This document shows positions 9,841-17,767 of a stretch of DNA of 48,230 nt, piece after piece. This DNA is from Acidobacteriota bacterium (GTDB taxonomy: Bacteria > Acidobacteriota > Vicinamibacteria > Vicinamibacterales > UBA8438): positions 1-48,230 of the forward strand of contig JADFPE010000006.1 of the NCBI GenBank assembly GCA_022562495.1, read 5' to 3'. Under the pieces are notes generated by a model, which did not search any database, was not told where the DNA came from, and saw only the letters and a list, made by a program, of their open reading frames with translations. Position 1 is the first letter of the stretch; the number at the start of each line of letters is the position of its first letter. The translations under genes were made by a program, and so were the position numbers.

Positions 9841-11781
9841 ATGCGGGGTGAGGCGCGGGATGCATCGCTGCACGGTACGTGGGTCAGACGCATGAGACGT
9901 GAGATCGAGACGAACGGAAGTGGTGGACGCGACAGCCTGGTGCTGCCGATGACGCTGCTGCGGTCTACGGTCGTGCTGGCGTTTGGCGGGCTCGTCGTCG
10001 GGTTCTGGCACCTCCAGATTGCTCAGCACGAGAAGTATCGCCAGCAGGCGGAGAACAACCACCAGCGGACCATCGCCTTGAGCGCGCCTCGCGGGGTGGT
10101 GGTCGACCGCGACGGCCGCCCGCTGGTCCGGAACCGCTACTCCCTGAATATCTCGCTCGTGCGCGAGCAGGTCGAGGACCTCGAGGCGTCGATCGGGCTG
10201 CTGGCGGAGGTGGCCGAGGTGCCCTCGTCCGCACTCTGGTCCGTGGTGGAGCGTCACCGACGGGACCCGGCCTATCGCCCGATTGTCTTGATCCGCGACG
10301 CTTCGCTCGGACAGGTAGCGGCGTTCGCGGCCCACAAGTTCGAGCTACCGGGGCTGTTCGTGCAACAGCTGCCGACGCGCTACTATCCGGCCGGCGAGGT
10401 CGCCGCGCACCTGTTCGGCTACGTGGGCGAGGTCAGCGACGCCCAGCTGGCGAGCGCCGAGTTCCAGGACGTGCGCAGCGGGTCCGTGGTCGGTCAGTCG
10501 GGAATCGAGCAGGCCTACAACCAGTATCTGATGGGACACGACGGTGCGCGGCGTGTCGTCGTCGACAGCATCGGCCGCGAGATCGACACCATCGGCGAGG
10601 TCGCGCCCAGCGAAGGCCGGCAGCTGCAGCTGACACTCGACTACGACCTACAGCAGGCGGCCGAGGACGCCTTCGCGGTGGCGGGATTCAACGGGGCGGC
10701 GGTGGTGCTCGACCCGCGGTCCGGCGAGATTCTGGCGCTCGTCAGTCTGCCCGCCTACGACCCGAACGCGTTCGCGCTGGGGATCGACCAGGACACCTGG
10801 AATACCCTCAACCAGGATACGCTGCGTCCGTTGACCAACCGGGCGCTGCAGGGGACCTATGCGCCTGGGTCGACCTTCAAGATCGTGATGGCGGTCGCCG
10901 CGCTCGAGGAAGGTATCGTCACGCCCGACTTCCGCGTGTCGTGCCGCGGTGGCGCCACCTTCTACGGACGGTTCTACGCGTGCCACACGACACACGGCAG
11001 CGTCGACATGCGGGAGGCGCTCGAACGGTCGTGCAACACCTACTTCTACACGCTCGGCGAGATGCTGGAGATCGACCAGATCCACAAGTGGGCGACGGCG
11101 TTGGGGCTGGGCGAGCTGAGCGGTCTCGACCTGCCCCACGAAGTGCAGGGCCTGATGCCGTCCACCGCGTGGAAGCGGGAGGCGCGCGGCGAGCCGTGGT
11201 ATCCGGGAGAAACGATCTCGGTGGCGATCGGACAGGGGGCCGTGTCGGTCACCCCGATCTCGATGGCGGTCATGATAGCCACGGTCGCCAACGGCGGGAC
11301 ACGGGTCACACCGCACCTGCTGAAAGCGGTCTACGACGGCACAGAGTGGATCCCGGTGCCGCGCCCGGTGCCGCAGTCGGAGGGGGCGCTCTCTCCGACC
11401 ACGCTGGGTGCAGTCACGGACGGCTTGTGGTATGTCGTCAACCGCGCCGGGACCGGCCGCCGGGGGCGCATCGAGGGGCGGGACGTAATCGGCAAGACCG
11501 GTACCGCGCAGGTCATCTCGTTGCAGGGCCGGATCGCGGCGGGCGACACCGACCGCGACCTGCGGGACCATGGCTGGTTCGTGTTCGCGGCGCCCGCCGG
11601 TGCGCCCGAGATCGCGGGCGTGGTGTTCGGCGAGCACGCCGAGCATGGCTATCTGGCCGCCCCGATCGCCAAGCACGTGATGGAAACCTATTTTGCGAAG
11701 CAGGAGGGGCGCCCGCGTCCCGTCTTGCCGTTGCCGGCCAGGCCCCAGGTGTTGCCGCCGGTCGTGGCCACGAACCCATGA
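9841..11781 (+). CDS. mrdA: Penicillin-binding protein 2, elongation transpeptidase
   Basis: Class B penicillin-binding protein that cross-links peptidoglycan during side-wall growth, working with RodA. A short cytoplasmic tail and one membrane helix (LLRSTVVLAFGGLVVGFW) are followed by the pedestal domain (PRGVVVDRDGRPLVRN) and the transpeptidase domain. All three active-site motifs are present: SxxK in GSTFK (Ser344 in this numbering), SxN in SCNTYFY, and KTG in GKTGTAQ. The start is uncertain: ATG 9841 and ATG 9892 (17 residues shorter) both lack a strong ribosome binding site. A 94-bp gap separates it from mreD, and the gap's end resembles the opening segment of family C repeats (GCGTTGCACCGAGAC). 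Confidence 0.96.
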   Translation: MRGEARDASLHGTWVRRMRREIETNGSGGRDSLVLPMTLLRSTVVLAFGGLVVGFWHLQIAQHEKYRQQAENNHQRTIALSAPRGVVVDRDGRPLVRNRYSLNISLVREQVEDLEASIGLLAEVAEVPSSALWSVVERHRRDPAYRPIVLIRDASLGQVAAFAAHKFELPGLFVQQLPTRYYPAGEVAAHLFGYVGEVSDAQLASAEFQDVRSGSVVGQSGIEQAYNQYLMGHDGARRVVVDSIGREIDTIGEVAPSEGRQLQLTLDYDLQQAAEDAFAVAGFNGAAVVLDPRSGEILALVSLPAYDPNAFALGIDQDTWNTLNQDTLRPLTNRALQGTYAPGSTFKIVMAVAALEEGIVTPDFRVSCRGGATFYGRFYACHTTHGSVDMREALERSCNTYFYTLGEMLEIDQIHKWATALGLGELSGLDLPHEVQGLMPSTAWKREARGEPWYPGETISVAIGQGAVSVTPISMAVMIATVANGGTRVTPHLLKAVYDGTEWIPVPRPVPQSEGALSPTTLGAVTDGLWYVVNRAGTGRRGRIEGRDVIGKTGTAQVISLQGRIAAGDTDRDLRDHGWFVFAAPAGAPEIAGVVFGEHAEHGYLAAPIAKHVMETYFAKQEGRPRPVLPLPARPQVLPPVVATNP

Positions 11782-11824
11782 ACGGCCAGCGAGGGTGTGC
11801 GGCGACCCGAGCGAACAGGGAGCG

Positions 11825-12925
11825 ATGCTAGAGCGGCGACTGTATCGGCACATCGACTGGCTGTTGGTGGGGGCGCTGATGTTGCTGTGCGCCATCGGCG
11901 TCACGATGATTTACAGCACCACCTACGACCCGATGGTAGACGTCGTCGGCCCGCAGGTGTCGACACAGCTCTGGGCCCTGGGCATCGGGCTCGTGGCGTT
12001 CATCATCATGCTGTCGGTCGACTACCGGTGGTTTTCCGACTCGTCGTTGGTGATCTTCGTCGGGTTCCTGGCGCTGCTGGGGTACACGCTGTTGTTCGGT
12101 GCGACGGTGGGCGGAGCGCGCCGGTGGATCGATCTGGGCGCGTTCAATCTCCAGCCATCGGAGTTTGCGCGCATCGTGGTGGCGCTGGGGCTGGCCACCC
12201 TGTTCTCCGACCGGCGCTGGGGGCCGCAGACCCCTGCCGGGTGGCTGATGGCGGCGCTCATTGTAGGGCTGCCGTGCCTGTTGATTGCCCAAGAACCGGA
12301 TCTCGGCACGGCTGTGACGCTGTTGCCGGTCTGCTTCGGGATCGTGGTGTTCGCCGGGTTGCGGCTGCGGTATGTCGCGGTGCTGGTGGCCCTGGCGATT
12401 CTGATTGCGCCGGTAGCGTGGACGTATGGGCTCGAGGACTACCAGCGCCAGCGAATCTCGAGCTTCCTCGACCCGGAGCAGGATGCGCGTGGAGCAGGCT
12501 ACCAGCAGCTCCAGGCGCGGATCACGGTCGGGTCCGGCGGGCCGATGGGGAAGGGGTTTCTGCAGGGGACCCAGAGCCAGTACAACTTCCTCCCGGTCGC
12601 GCACAACGACTTCATCTTCTCGGTGCTGGCTGAAGAGCAAGGGTTCCTGGGGGTGGTGGCCTCGCTGGGGTTGTATCTCTTCGTCATCATGCGGGGGCTC
12701 GACGCCGCCCGGCTGGCCAAGGATCGCCTCGGGACCTACCTGGTGGTTGGGATCATGTCCGGGTTCGCGTTCCAGGTGATCTACAACATCGCCATGTCGG
12801 CGGGGCTCGCGCCGGTCAAGGGACTCACGTTGCCGCTGATGAGCTCTGGCGGGTCGTCCGTCATCGCCACGTTGGCGGCGTTTGGACTCGTCCTCAACGT
12901 GAGGATGCGCAGGTTTACGAACTGA
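11825..12925 (+). CDS. rodA: RodA, SEDS-family peptidoglycan glycosyltransferase
   Basis: Polymerises lipid II into glycan strands and partners with penicillin-binding protein 2. The 366-residue product has about ten membrane helices. Family signatures are visible: GGARRWIDLGAFNLQPSE, AQEPDLGTA, GKGFLQGTQSQYNFLPVAHNDF (SEDS loop) and LPLMSSGGSS near the C-terminus. The start is ATG 11825, with AGGGAGCG immediately upstream; the longer ORF start at 11693 lies inside mrdA. Also known as mrdB. Confidence 0.96.
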   Translation: MLERRLYRHIDWLLVGALMLLCAIGVTMIYSTTYDPMVDVVGPQVSTQLWALGIGLVAFIIMLSVDYRWFSDSSLVIFVGFLALLGYTLLFGATVGGARRWIDLGAFNLQPSEFARIVVALGLATLFSDRRWGPQTPAGWLMAALIVGLPCLLIAQEPDLGTAVTLLPVCFGIVVFAGLRLRYVAVLVALAILIAPVAWTYGLEDYQRQRISSFLDPEQDARGAGYQQLQARITVGSGGPMGKGFLQGTQSQYNFLPVAHNDFIFSVLAEEQGFLGVVASLGLYLFVIMRGLDAARLAKDRLGTYLVVGIMSGFAFQVIYNIAMSAGLAPVKGLTLPLMSSGGSSVIATLAAFGLVLNVRMRRFTN

Positions 12926-13167
12926 AAGGCGATCAACGTCGTATCGCAATGGACTGTTGAGTTCACCACATGCCGTCGCGCGGCCCCGGAGAGCGGGCGC
13001 CAACCGGTCGGCACGGGAGCGGTCGAGACTATCGATGAGCACCCCTTGGGGCCATGTCGCTCTGTGGACGTGCGCGCATGCCGACGGCGTGCGGCGTGTC
13101 CGGATGCGGGCCGGTTCGCCGGGTGGGGTCGGGTCTCGGGCGCATCACCGCACCTGGAGCTGTATAG

Positions 13168-14748
13168 ATGAACAAGGAGATGATCATCTCCTCGAGCGGT
13201 CACGAGACGATGGCCGCAATCCTCGAGGACGACGAGGTCGTCGAGATCTCCGTCGAACGCGATAAGTCGCGCGGCGTCGTCGGCAACATCTACAAGGGGC
13301 GCGTGAAGAAGGTCCTGCCAGGCATGCAGTGCGCCTTCGTCGACCTCGGTCTCGAGCGCGACGGCTTCCTCTACGTGTCGGACGTCATCGACCCGGTGGA
13401 TGCGTTGGACGGCGTCGACACCACCGACACCGACGGCGATACCGACACCCAGGCCGCAGGGAACGGAGGGCAGGGGGGCGGCTCTGGGTCCGGCCGTGGC
13501 CGTGGCCGCGGCCGGGACCGTAACGGAGCCGAGCAGAAGATCGAGAAGCTCCTGACCGCTGGCCAGGAGGTCATCGTTCAGGTGGTCAAGGAGCCGCTGG
13601 GCACGAAGGGCGCCCGCATCACCTCCCACGTGACGATTCCGGGCCGCTTCCTCGTCTTTATGCCGACGGTGGACCACATCGGTGTCTCGCGCAAGATCGT
13701 GTCCCGCGAGCAACGGGTCCGACTGCGGCGGATCGTCCGCGAGTTCCATGCCGAGCACGGCATGTCGGGCGGCGTGATCATCCGCACGGCGGCCGCCGAC
13801 CGGCCGCAGGAAGATATCATCAGCGACCTCACCTACTTTCACGAGCTGTGGTCCGAGACTCAGCGGAAGGGGGAGACACTGCGGGCACCGGCGGTGATCC
13901 ACCGCGAGGAGAGCCTGGTCGCCAAGCTGCTCCGCGACCTGCTGACGGATGACTTCTCGGCGATCCGGATCGATGACCACGGCGAGTACAAGAAGGCGGT
14001 GAAGCTCGTCGAGCGGATCATGCCGGATCTGGTCTCCCGGGTGCAGCACTACGACAAGAGCTTTCCGATCTTCGAGGAATACGGCGTGCAGTCGGAGATC
14101 GACAAAGCGCTACGCAGCAAGGTCTGGCTGAAATCGGGGGGCTATCTCGTCATCAACCAGACCGAGGCGCTGGTGGCGATCGACGTCAACACCGGTCGCT
14201 ACGTGGGGAAGCGCACCGGGCGGCTCGAGGACACGATCGTCAAGACGAACCTCGAGGCGGCAAAGGAGATCGTGCGGCAGGTCCGGCTTCGAGACCTGGG
14301 TGGCATCATCGTGCTCGACTTCATCGACATGGAGGAGCGCAAGAATCGCCAGAAGGTGTATCAGATGTTTGAGCAGGAGATCCGACGGGATCGGTCGCCG
14401 TCGAAAGCGGTGCAGGTCACCGAGTTCGGGCTCATCATCACAACACGAAAGCGGGTCAAACAGAGTTTGGAGCGGCAGCTCACCCAGCCGTGCCCCTATT
14501 GCTCCGGCAGCGCCGTGGTGAAGTCGACCTCGACCATTTGCTTCGAGATCCTTGCCGAGCTGCGCAAGGTCAAAGGCGACCTCGACGGGCATCGTGTCCA
14601 GTTGCGTGTCAACCCGGACGTCGCCCTGGCCCTCAAGACCGAGGAGCGCGGGGTCCTAGAGGAGATCGAGCGGACGCTGAACAAGGAGATTACGCTGCGC
14701 CCGGATGCCCAGTTGCACCACGAGCAGTTCGACGTGATGGCGATGTGA
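13168..14748 (+). CDS. rng: Ribonuclease E/G family endoribonuclease
   Basis: Single-strand-specific endoribonuclease for rRNA maturation and mRNA decay. An N-terminal S1-like domain (GNIYKGRVKKVLPGMQCAFVDLG) is interrupted at about residues 75-120 by an Asp/Thr-rich then Gly/Arg-rich insertion (GSGSGRGRGRGRDRNG). The catalytic DNase I-like domain follows, with the magnesium-binding aspartates in AIDVNTGRY and IIVLDFIDM, then the zinc-link CPYC motif. The 526-residue length fits RNase G or a short RNase E without the long scaffold tail. Location after rodA agrees with the common mre-rng order. GGAG ten bases upstream supports the start. Confidence 0.94.
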   Translation: MNKEMIISSSGHETMAAILEDDEVVEISVERDKSRGVVGNIYKGRVKKVLPGMQCAFVDLGLERDGFLYVSDVIDPVDALDGVDTTDTDGDTDTQAAGNGGQGGGSGSGRGRGRGRDRNGAEQKIEKLLTAGQEVIVQVVKEPLGTKGARITSHVTIPGRFLVFMPTVDHIGVSRKIVSREQRVRLRRIVREFHAEHGMSGGVIIRTAAADRPQEDIISDLTYFHELWSETQRKGETLRAPAVIHREESLVAKLLRDLLTDDFSAIRIDDHGEYKKAVKLVERIMPDLVSRVQHYDKSFPIFEEYGVQSEIDKALRSKVWLKSGGYLVINQTEALVAIDVNTGRYVGKRTGRLEDTIVKTNLEAAKEIVRQVRLRDLGGIIVLDFIDMEERKNRQKVYQMFEQEIRRDRSPSKAVQVTEFGLIITTRKRVKQSLERQLTQPCPYCSGSAVVKSTSTICFEILAELRKVKGDLDGHRVQLRVNPDVALALKTEERGVLEEIERTLNKEITLRPDAQLHHEQFDVMAM

Positions 14749-14760
14749 GGGAGCGTGCTC

Positions 14761-14813
14761 CTAGAACTCAGGAGTCAGAAGAAGCTGGGGGGCTTCGCCG
14801 TCTTCCTTCTGTA
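14761..14813. repeat. Family A repeat, short copy A2
   Basis: GGAGTCA-GAAGAAG heptamers run into GGGGGGCTTCGCC and then TCTTCCTTCTG, giving one short hairpin. It lies between the convergent rng and cytochrome genes. It may be a deletion derivative with the two arms brought together. Confidence 0.55.
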
Positions 14814-14827
14814 GAAAGAGTTTGTGG

Positions 14828-14849
14828 GCGCGGGCCTTCAGGCCCGCGC
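14828..14849. repeat. Perfect 9-bp hairpin downstream of rng
   Basis: GCGCGGGCC and GGCCCGCGC form a perfect stem with loop TTCA. There is no T-run after it on either strand, so I do not call it a Rho-independent terminator, though it could stabilise transcript ends from either convergent gene. A 13-C homopolymer follows at 14894-14906. Confidence 0.6.
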
Positions 14850-14939
14850 AAGGGCCTGCGCCGAGAGCGTCCGAAGTCCGAAGAGCGGCCCCACCCCCCC
14901 CCCCCCAATTTGTCAGCGGCCTGCCACTTCAGCAGCCCG

Positions 14940-15944
14940 CTACGGGTCGAGGGAGGCGGTGTAGGCGGCGATCGCGATCATGTCGTCGAGACTGAGCGTG
15001 GCCACGACATCCTTCATCAGATCGGCCCACAGCCCGTCCCGGACGCCGCTCTGCAGGTCGTAGAGCTGGCGAACCGTGTAGCTGGGTGAGCGCCCGGCCA
15101 GCGCTGGTACCGGACCCACCCCCGCGAGTCCCGAGCCGTGGCAGACCCCGCAGGCCACCGCGCCGGTCTCACCCTCGACGATCGCCTCGCCACGGGCGGT
15201 GCTGCCACGCGGCACATAGGCGACGAACCCCGATGCCGCATCACGCAGCTCCGTGCGCGCCAGGTCCTCGGGAAGCTCGATGATGCGCCGCCCGATCGGT
15301 TCGGTCTCGCCGCCCTCGACCGGCACCAGCATGCCCCGAGAGACAACGATTTCGGGTACGGTCTCGGTCTCGACGACCCGGATCCAGGGCGCCGTCGGTA
15401 TCGAGGCGAAGTACTCCGCCGCTACTCGGACCTCCTCGTCGGTCGCCGCCTGCGCCACCCGGATCATTGCTGCTGGTGGGCCCATGTCGGGCTCAGCGCT
15501 GCGCCGCGTGCCGTTCTTGAAATCGGCCATCTGCTGCACGATGTACGCGACCGAGAGGCCGACGACGCTCGAGTTCTCGGGGCGGCCGAACCCGTTCGGC
15601 AGGTGACAATATCCACATCCGAACAGGTCCGGTCTCCGGCCATGGGCCACCACCTCGGGCATCGGCGGGTGATCGTCCGGATGCCAGTCCGCTATGTTGA
15701 AGAGGTCGCGGAGCTCGGTCAGGGTGAACGCCCGGGCGCTGCCGGGTACCCGTTGGCGGGTGCCGTCATCCGGCGGCCGTGGTGTGCGCGTGCCCGGGGG
15801 ATTGACTGGATACGCCCACGGCGGTGGTGTGGCACCGGCCGCGAGGGGGGACGGGGTTTGTTCTGGCCCTGGCCTGGCCCCGACCGCCACAATCGCAGCG
15901 ACACAGGCCACAGCCAACGTCGAGACGCGGATGGTCTGCCTCAC
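14940..15944 (-). CDS. Exported dihaem cytochrome c, c4-like
   Basis: Periplasmic electron carrier or oxidase-linked cytochrome. A signal peptide (VSTLAVACVAAIVAVGA) is followed by two haem-binding motifs, CGYCH (110-114) and CGVCH (265-269). Each is followed by the c4-type pattern of an RR/GVR segment, a Met that could be the sixth ligand (MGPPAAMI; LMKDVV), and a final helix (TDEEVRVAAEYF; SLDDMIAIAAYTASL). So it is two cytochrome-c domains in tandem, with a Pro-rich linker before the first. It lies 16 bp downstream of a small secreted protein in the same direction, so the two are probably one operon. The redox partner is unknown. Confidence 0.88.
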   Translation of the reverse strand: MRQTIRVSTLAVACVAAIVAVGARPGPEQTPSPLAAGATPPPWAYPVNPPGTRTPRPPDDGTRQRVPGSARAFTLTELRDLFNIADWHPDDHPPMPEVVAHGRRPDLFGCGYCHLPNGFGRPENSSVVGLSVAYIVQQMADFKNGTRRSAEPDMGPPAAMIRVAQAATDEEVRVAAEYFASIPTAPWIRVVETETVPEIVVSRGMLVPVEGGETEPIGRRIIELPEDLARTELRDAASGFVAYVPRGSTARGEAIVEGETGAVACGVCHGSGLAGVGPVPALAGRSPSYTVRQLYDLQSGVRDGLWADLMKDVVATLSLDDMIAIAAYTASLDP

Positions 15945-15960
15945 GGCGGCGCGGAGCGCG

Positions 15961-16428
15961 TTATCCGACCACCAGGTGGATGAAGTAGTGGATGTTGTTC
16001 TGGTTCACCCACACACGGAGATACTCGTTGTCCTTGAGCATCTCGACACGCGCGGTGCCGTTTCCCGGAGGCGCGCTCTTGGCGATGCTGTCGATCTCGC
16101 TCTCGGGCACGATACTCACAACTTCGCGACCTTTGACCTCGTCGCCTTGCCGGAACTCTACCCAGCGCTCGAGCACCGCCAGTTGCCCCGGCGCGTCGGG
16201 CTTTGCCGAGTCCGCCGTGACGCGGAGGTCGTAGGTGCCAGACGCCAGGGCCTGGCCGTCTGCCATGACCCGCCGTGGCAGCTCCACCGACCCCAGACCG
16301 ACTTCTCCCGTCGGCACGTTGACGGTGCCGGGTGCGGTCTGTCCGGCGAACCCGACTGATGGGCTCGCGGCCGTCAGGCCGATCGCGGCGCACGCCACGA
16401 TCAATGCGACAACGTTCTGTCGGTTCAT
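15961..16428 (-). CDS. Small secreted protein of unknown function
   Basis: 155 residues with an N-terminal signal peptide (VVALIVACAAIGLTAASPSVGFA). The mature part looks all-beta and includes ASGTYDLRVTAD, the kind of strand-turn seen in DUF2911-like proteins, but I cannot assign it to a family. It has no cysteines that would suggest a redox role. The start at 16428 opens a credible signal peptide. It is probably co-transcribed with the cytochrome gene 16 bp downstream. Confidence 0.7.
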   Translation of the reverse strand: MNRQNVVALIVACAAIGLTAASPSVGFAGQTAPGTVNVPTGEVGLGSVELPRRVMADGQALASGTYDLRVTADSAKPDAPGQLAVLERWVEFRQGDEVKGREVVSIVPESEIDSIAKSAPPGNGTARVEMLKDNEYLRVWVNQNNIHYFIHLVVG

Positions 16429-16590
16429 GCTTCCTCCCGCATCGGGTGCTGCGAACTATGCCGGGAGCCGGTCGGACCCGTGCCGGAGCTCATGATACCA
16501 GAAGAGCGGTCACGGGCCGAGCGTGGCAGACCCGAGACGACACGATGGGTGCTCGCGCGTCGGTCATGCACTCGATGAGACGAAAACGAC

Positions 16591-16971
16591 TCAGGCTGGG
16601 GGTGCCCGTCGGGCGGACCGCGACGTCCAGCGCACCTGGGCAAAGTGGCGAATCGTGTGGCGCCCGACCACGATCCCTTCGTCCTGGAGCAGTTGCCGCT
16701 TCCGCAGCAGGTCGCTGTAGCCGCCCACCCGCCCACCGGCGGCAATGACCCGATGGCACGGTACGGTCGGGAACCGGCACGTGCGCATGATGGTGCCCAC
16801 CGCCCGCCAGGCGCGCGGGCGACCGGCCAGCGCGGCGATGTCGCCGTAGGTGGCCACGCGTCCGCTTGGGATCCGACGTACGACCGCCAGGACGCGCGCC
16901 TCGAACGTACCGCGTCTCGTGGCCGCGGGGTCCATCACGCGTGTCGAGACATCTTCCAAGGGGAACGACAT
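16591..16971 (-). CDS. Methylated-DNA-cysteine methyltransferase-like protein (MGMT/Ogt C-terminal domain only)
   Basis: Alkyl-acceptor DNA repair protein fold. The 126 residues cover only the DNA-binding/active-site domain: helix-turn-helix region (IPSGRVATYGDIAALAG), an arginine-finger-like segment (RAWRAVGTIMR), and the active site PCHRV with Cys72. The regular enzyme has an additional N-terminal domain that is absent. This size matches the short alkyltransferase-like proteins, but those usually have Trp or Ala in place of the cysteine; here the cysteine is kept, so transfer activity is possible. The exact start is uncertain, since Met13 or a GTG near it would also do. Confidence 0.85.
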   Translation of the reverse strand: MSFPLEDVSTRVMDPAATRRGTFEARVLAVVRRIPSGRVATYGDIAALAGRPRAWRAVGTIMRTCRFPTVPCHRVIAAGGRVGGYSDLLRKRQLLQDEGIVVGRHTIRHFAQVRWTSRSARRAPPA

Positions 16972-17004
16972 GGCGTTGGCAGCGAGGGTTGTGTCGCCTC
17001 GCGA

Positions 17005-17508
17005 CTACTTCATCGGGGTGGTCTTCCACACCTCGTGGATGGCCCCGGCCTGGATGAGCTTGGTGGCGTAGACGATTTGACCGGTGTGGGCGGTGAAATG
17101 GAGCACCTGGTTCAGGATGAGCTCGGCGTAGGTCGCGGTGGTGCCGGTGCGGTCTGTCGTGTCACCCAGCCGGGCCGGGTCGAAGCCGGAGAGCACGCGG
17201 TCGGCCTCCGCCATGGCGGAGGCGAGGCGGGCTAGCAACTCGTCCTTCGCCACTGGTCCCTGTTCGGCGAACTCCGCGTCACGGTCACGCACGTAGCCGC
17301 TGCCGCCGACGCCGAGGCCGATGTAGAAGCGGGTCGAGCCGCACAAATGGAGCACCAGGTTGCCGATCGCGTTCGATTCCTCGTTGGCTCGCCACCAGAG
17401 CTGCCCGTCGTTCAGGGCCTCGAGACAGGTGCGCACCTGTCCCGCCTGGTGGACAATCAGCCGCGTGCGGGCGATATCGAGCAGCAGCGCGTTCCCGGTG
17501 TTGGTCAT
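17005..17508 (-). CDS. DinB-family protein (DUF1572-like)
   Basis: Predicted four-helix-bundle metalloprotein. The three histidines that bind the metal in this superfamily can be seen: His54 (NLVLHLCGS), His137 and His141 (QVLHFTAHTGQI). At 167 residues it has the normal length. Members include thiol S-transferases (such as those using bacillithiol) and proteins of unknown role. The YpdA homologue elsewhere in this window makes a thiol-related role attractive, but that is only inference. Confidence 0.82.
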   Translation of the reverse strand: MTNTGNALLLDIARTRLIVHQAGQVRTCLEALNDGQLWWRANEESNAIGNLVLHLCGSTRFYIGLGVGGSGYVRDRDAEFAEQGPVAKDELLARLASAMAEADRVLSGFDPARLGDTTDRTGTTATYAELILNQVLHFTAHTGQIVYATKLIQAGAIHEVWKTTPMK

Positions 17509-17569
17509 CGTCCGGTCCTTTCTCTCACGTCTCGGAATCCCGGTTCCAGGTGGTCTCGACGTTACGCTC

Positions 17570-17729
17570 CGAGACTAGTCTCCTTGCACCACGTGTATCG
17601 TGACAATTGCGTCAAGTCGTGATCGTGTGCTTTTTGCTCTCACCACGACGGCCTCCGTGCACGGAGTCTCGCCCCCGCGTCGCGGGGCTGTGAGAAACGC
17701 TCGGCTCGCGAGGCGGCGCCTCGCGAGCC
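17570..17729 (+). repeat. Family B three-hairpin repeat, copy B1
   Basis: Stem I pairs the CGAGAC...CTCCTTGCAC arm (17570-17590) with GTGCACGGAGTCTCG (17657-17671). Stem II is the invariant CCCCGCGTCGCGGGG core (within 17671-17688), followed by CTGTGAGAAA. Stem III is a perfect 12-bp pair GGCTCGCGAGGC/GCCTCGCGAGCC (17703-17729). It fills the gap between the phosphatase and DinB genes. Confidence 0.8.
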
Positions 17730-17767
17730 AGCCGCTGGCGCAGCCCGCATGCTTCTGCTGTCGCCTG

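Noticed and set aside
14828-14849. Rho-independent terminator after rng
   Set aside because: Perfect stem but no T-rich tail on either strand.
17671-17690. Core hairpin CCCCGCGTCGCGGGG as a Rho-independent terminator
   Set aside because: The sequence after the stem (CTGTGAGAAA, or GCGAGACTCC on the other strand) has no T-run, and copies lie upstream of genes as well as downstream.
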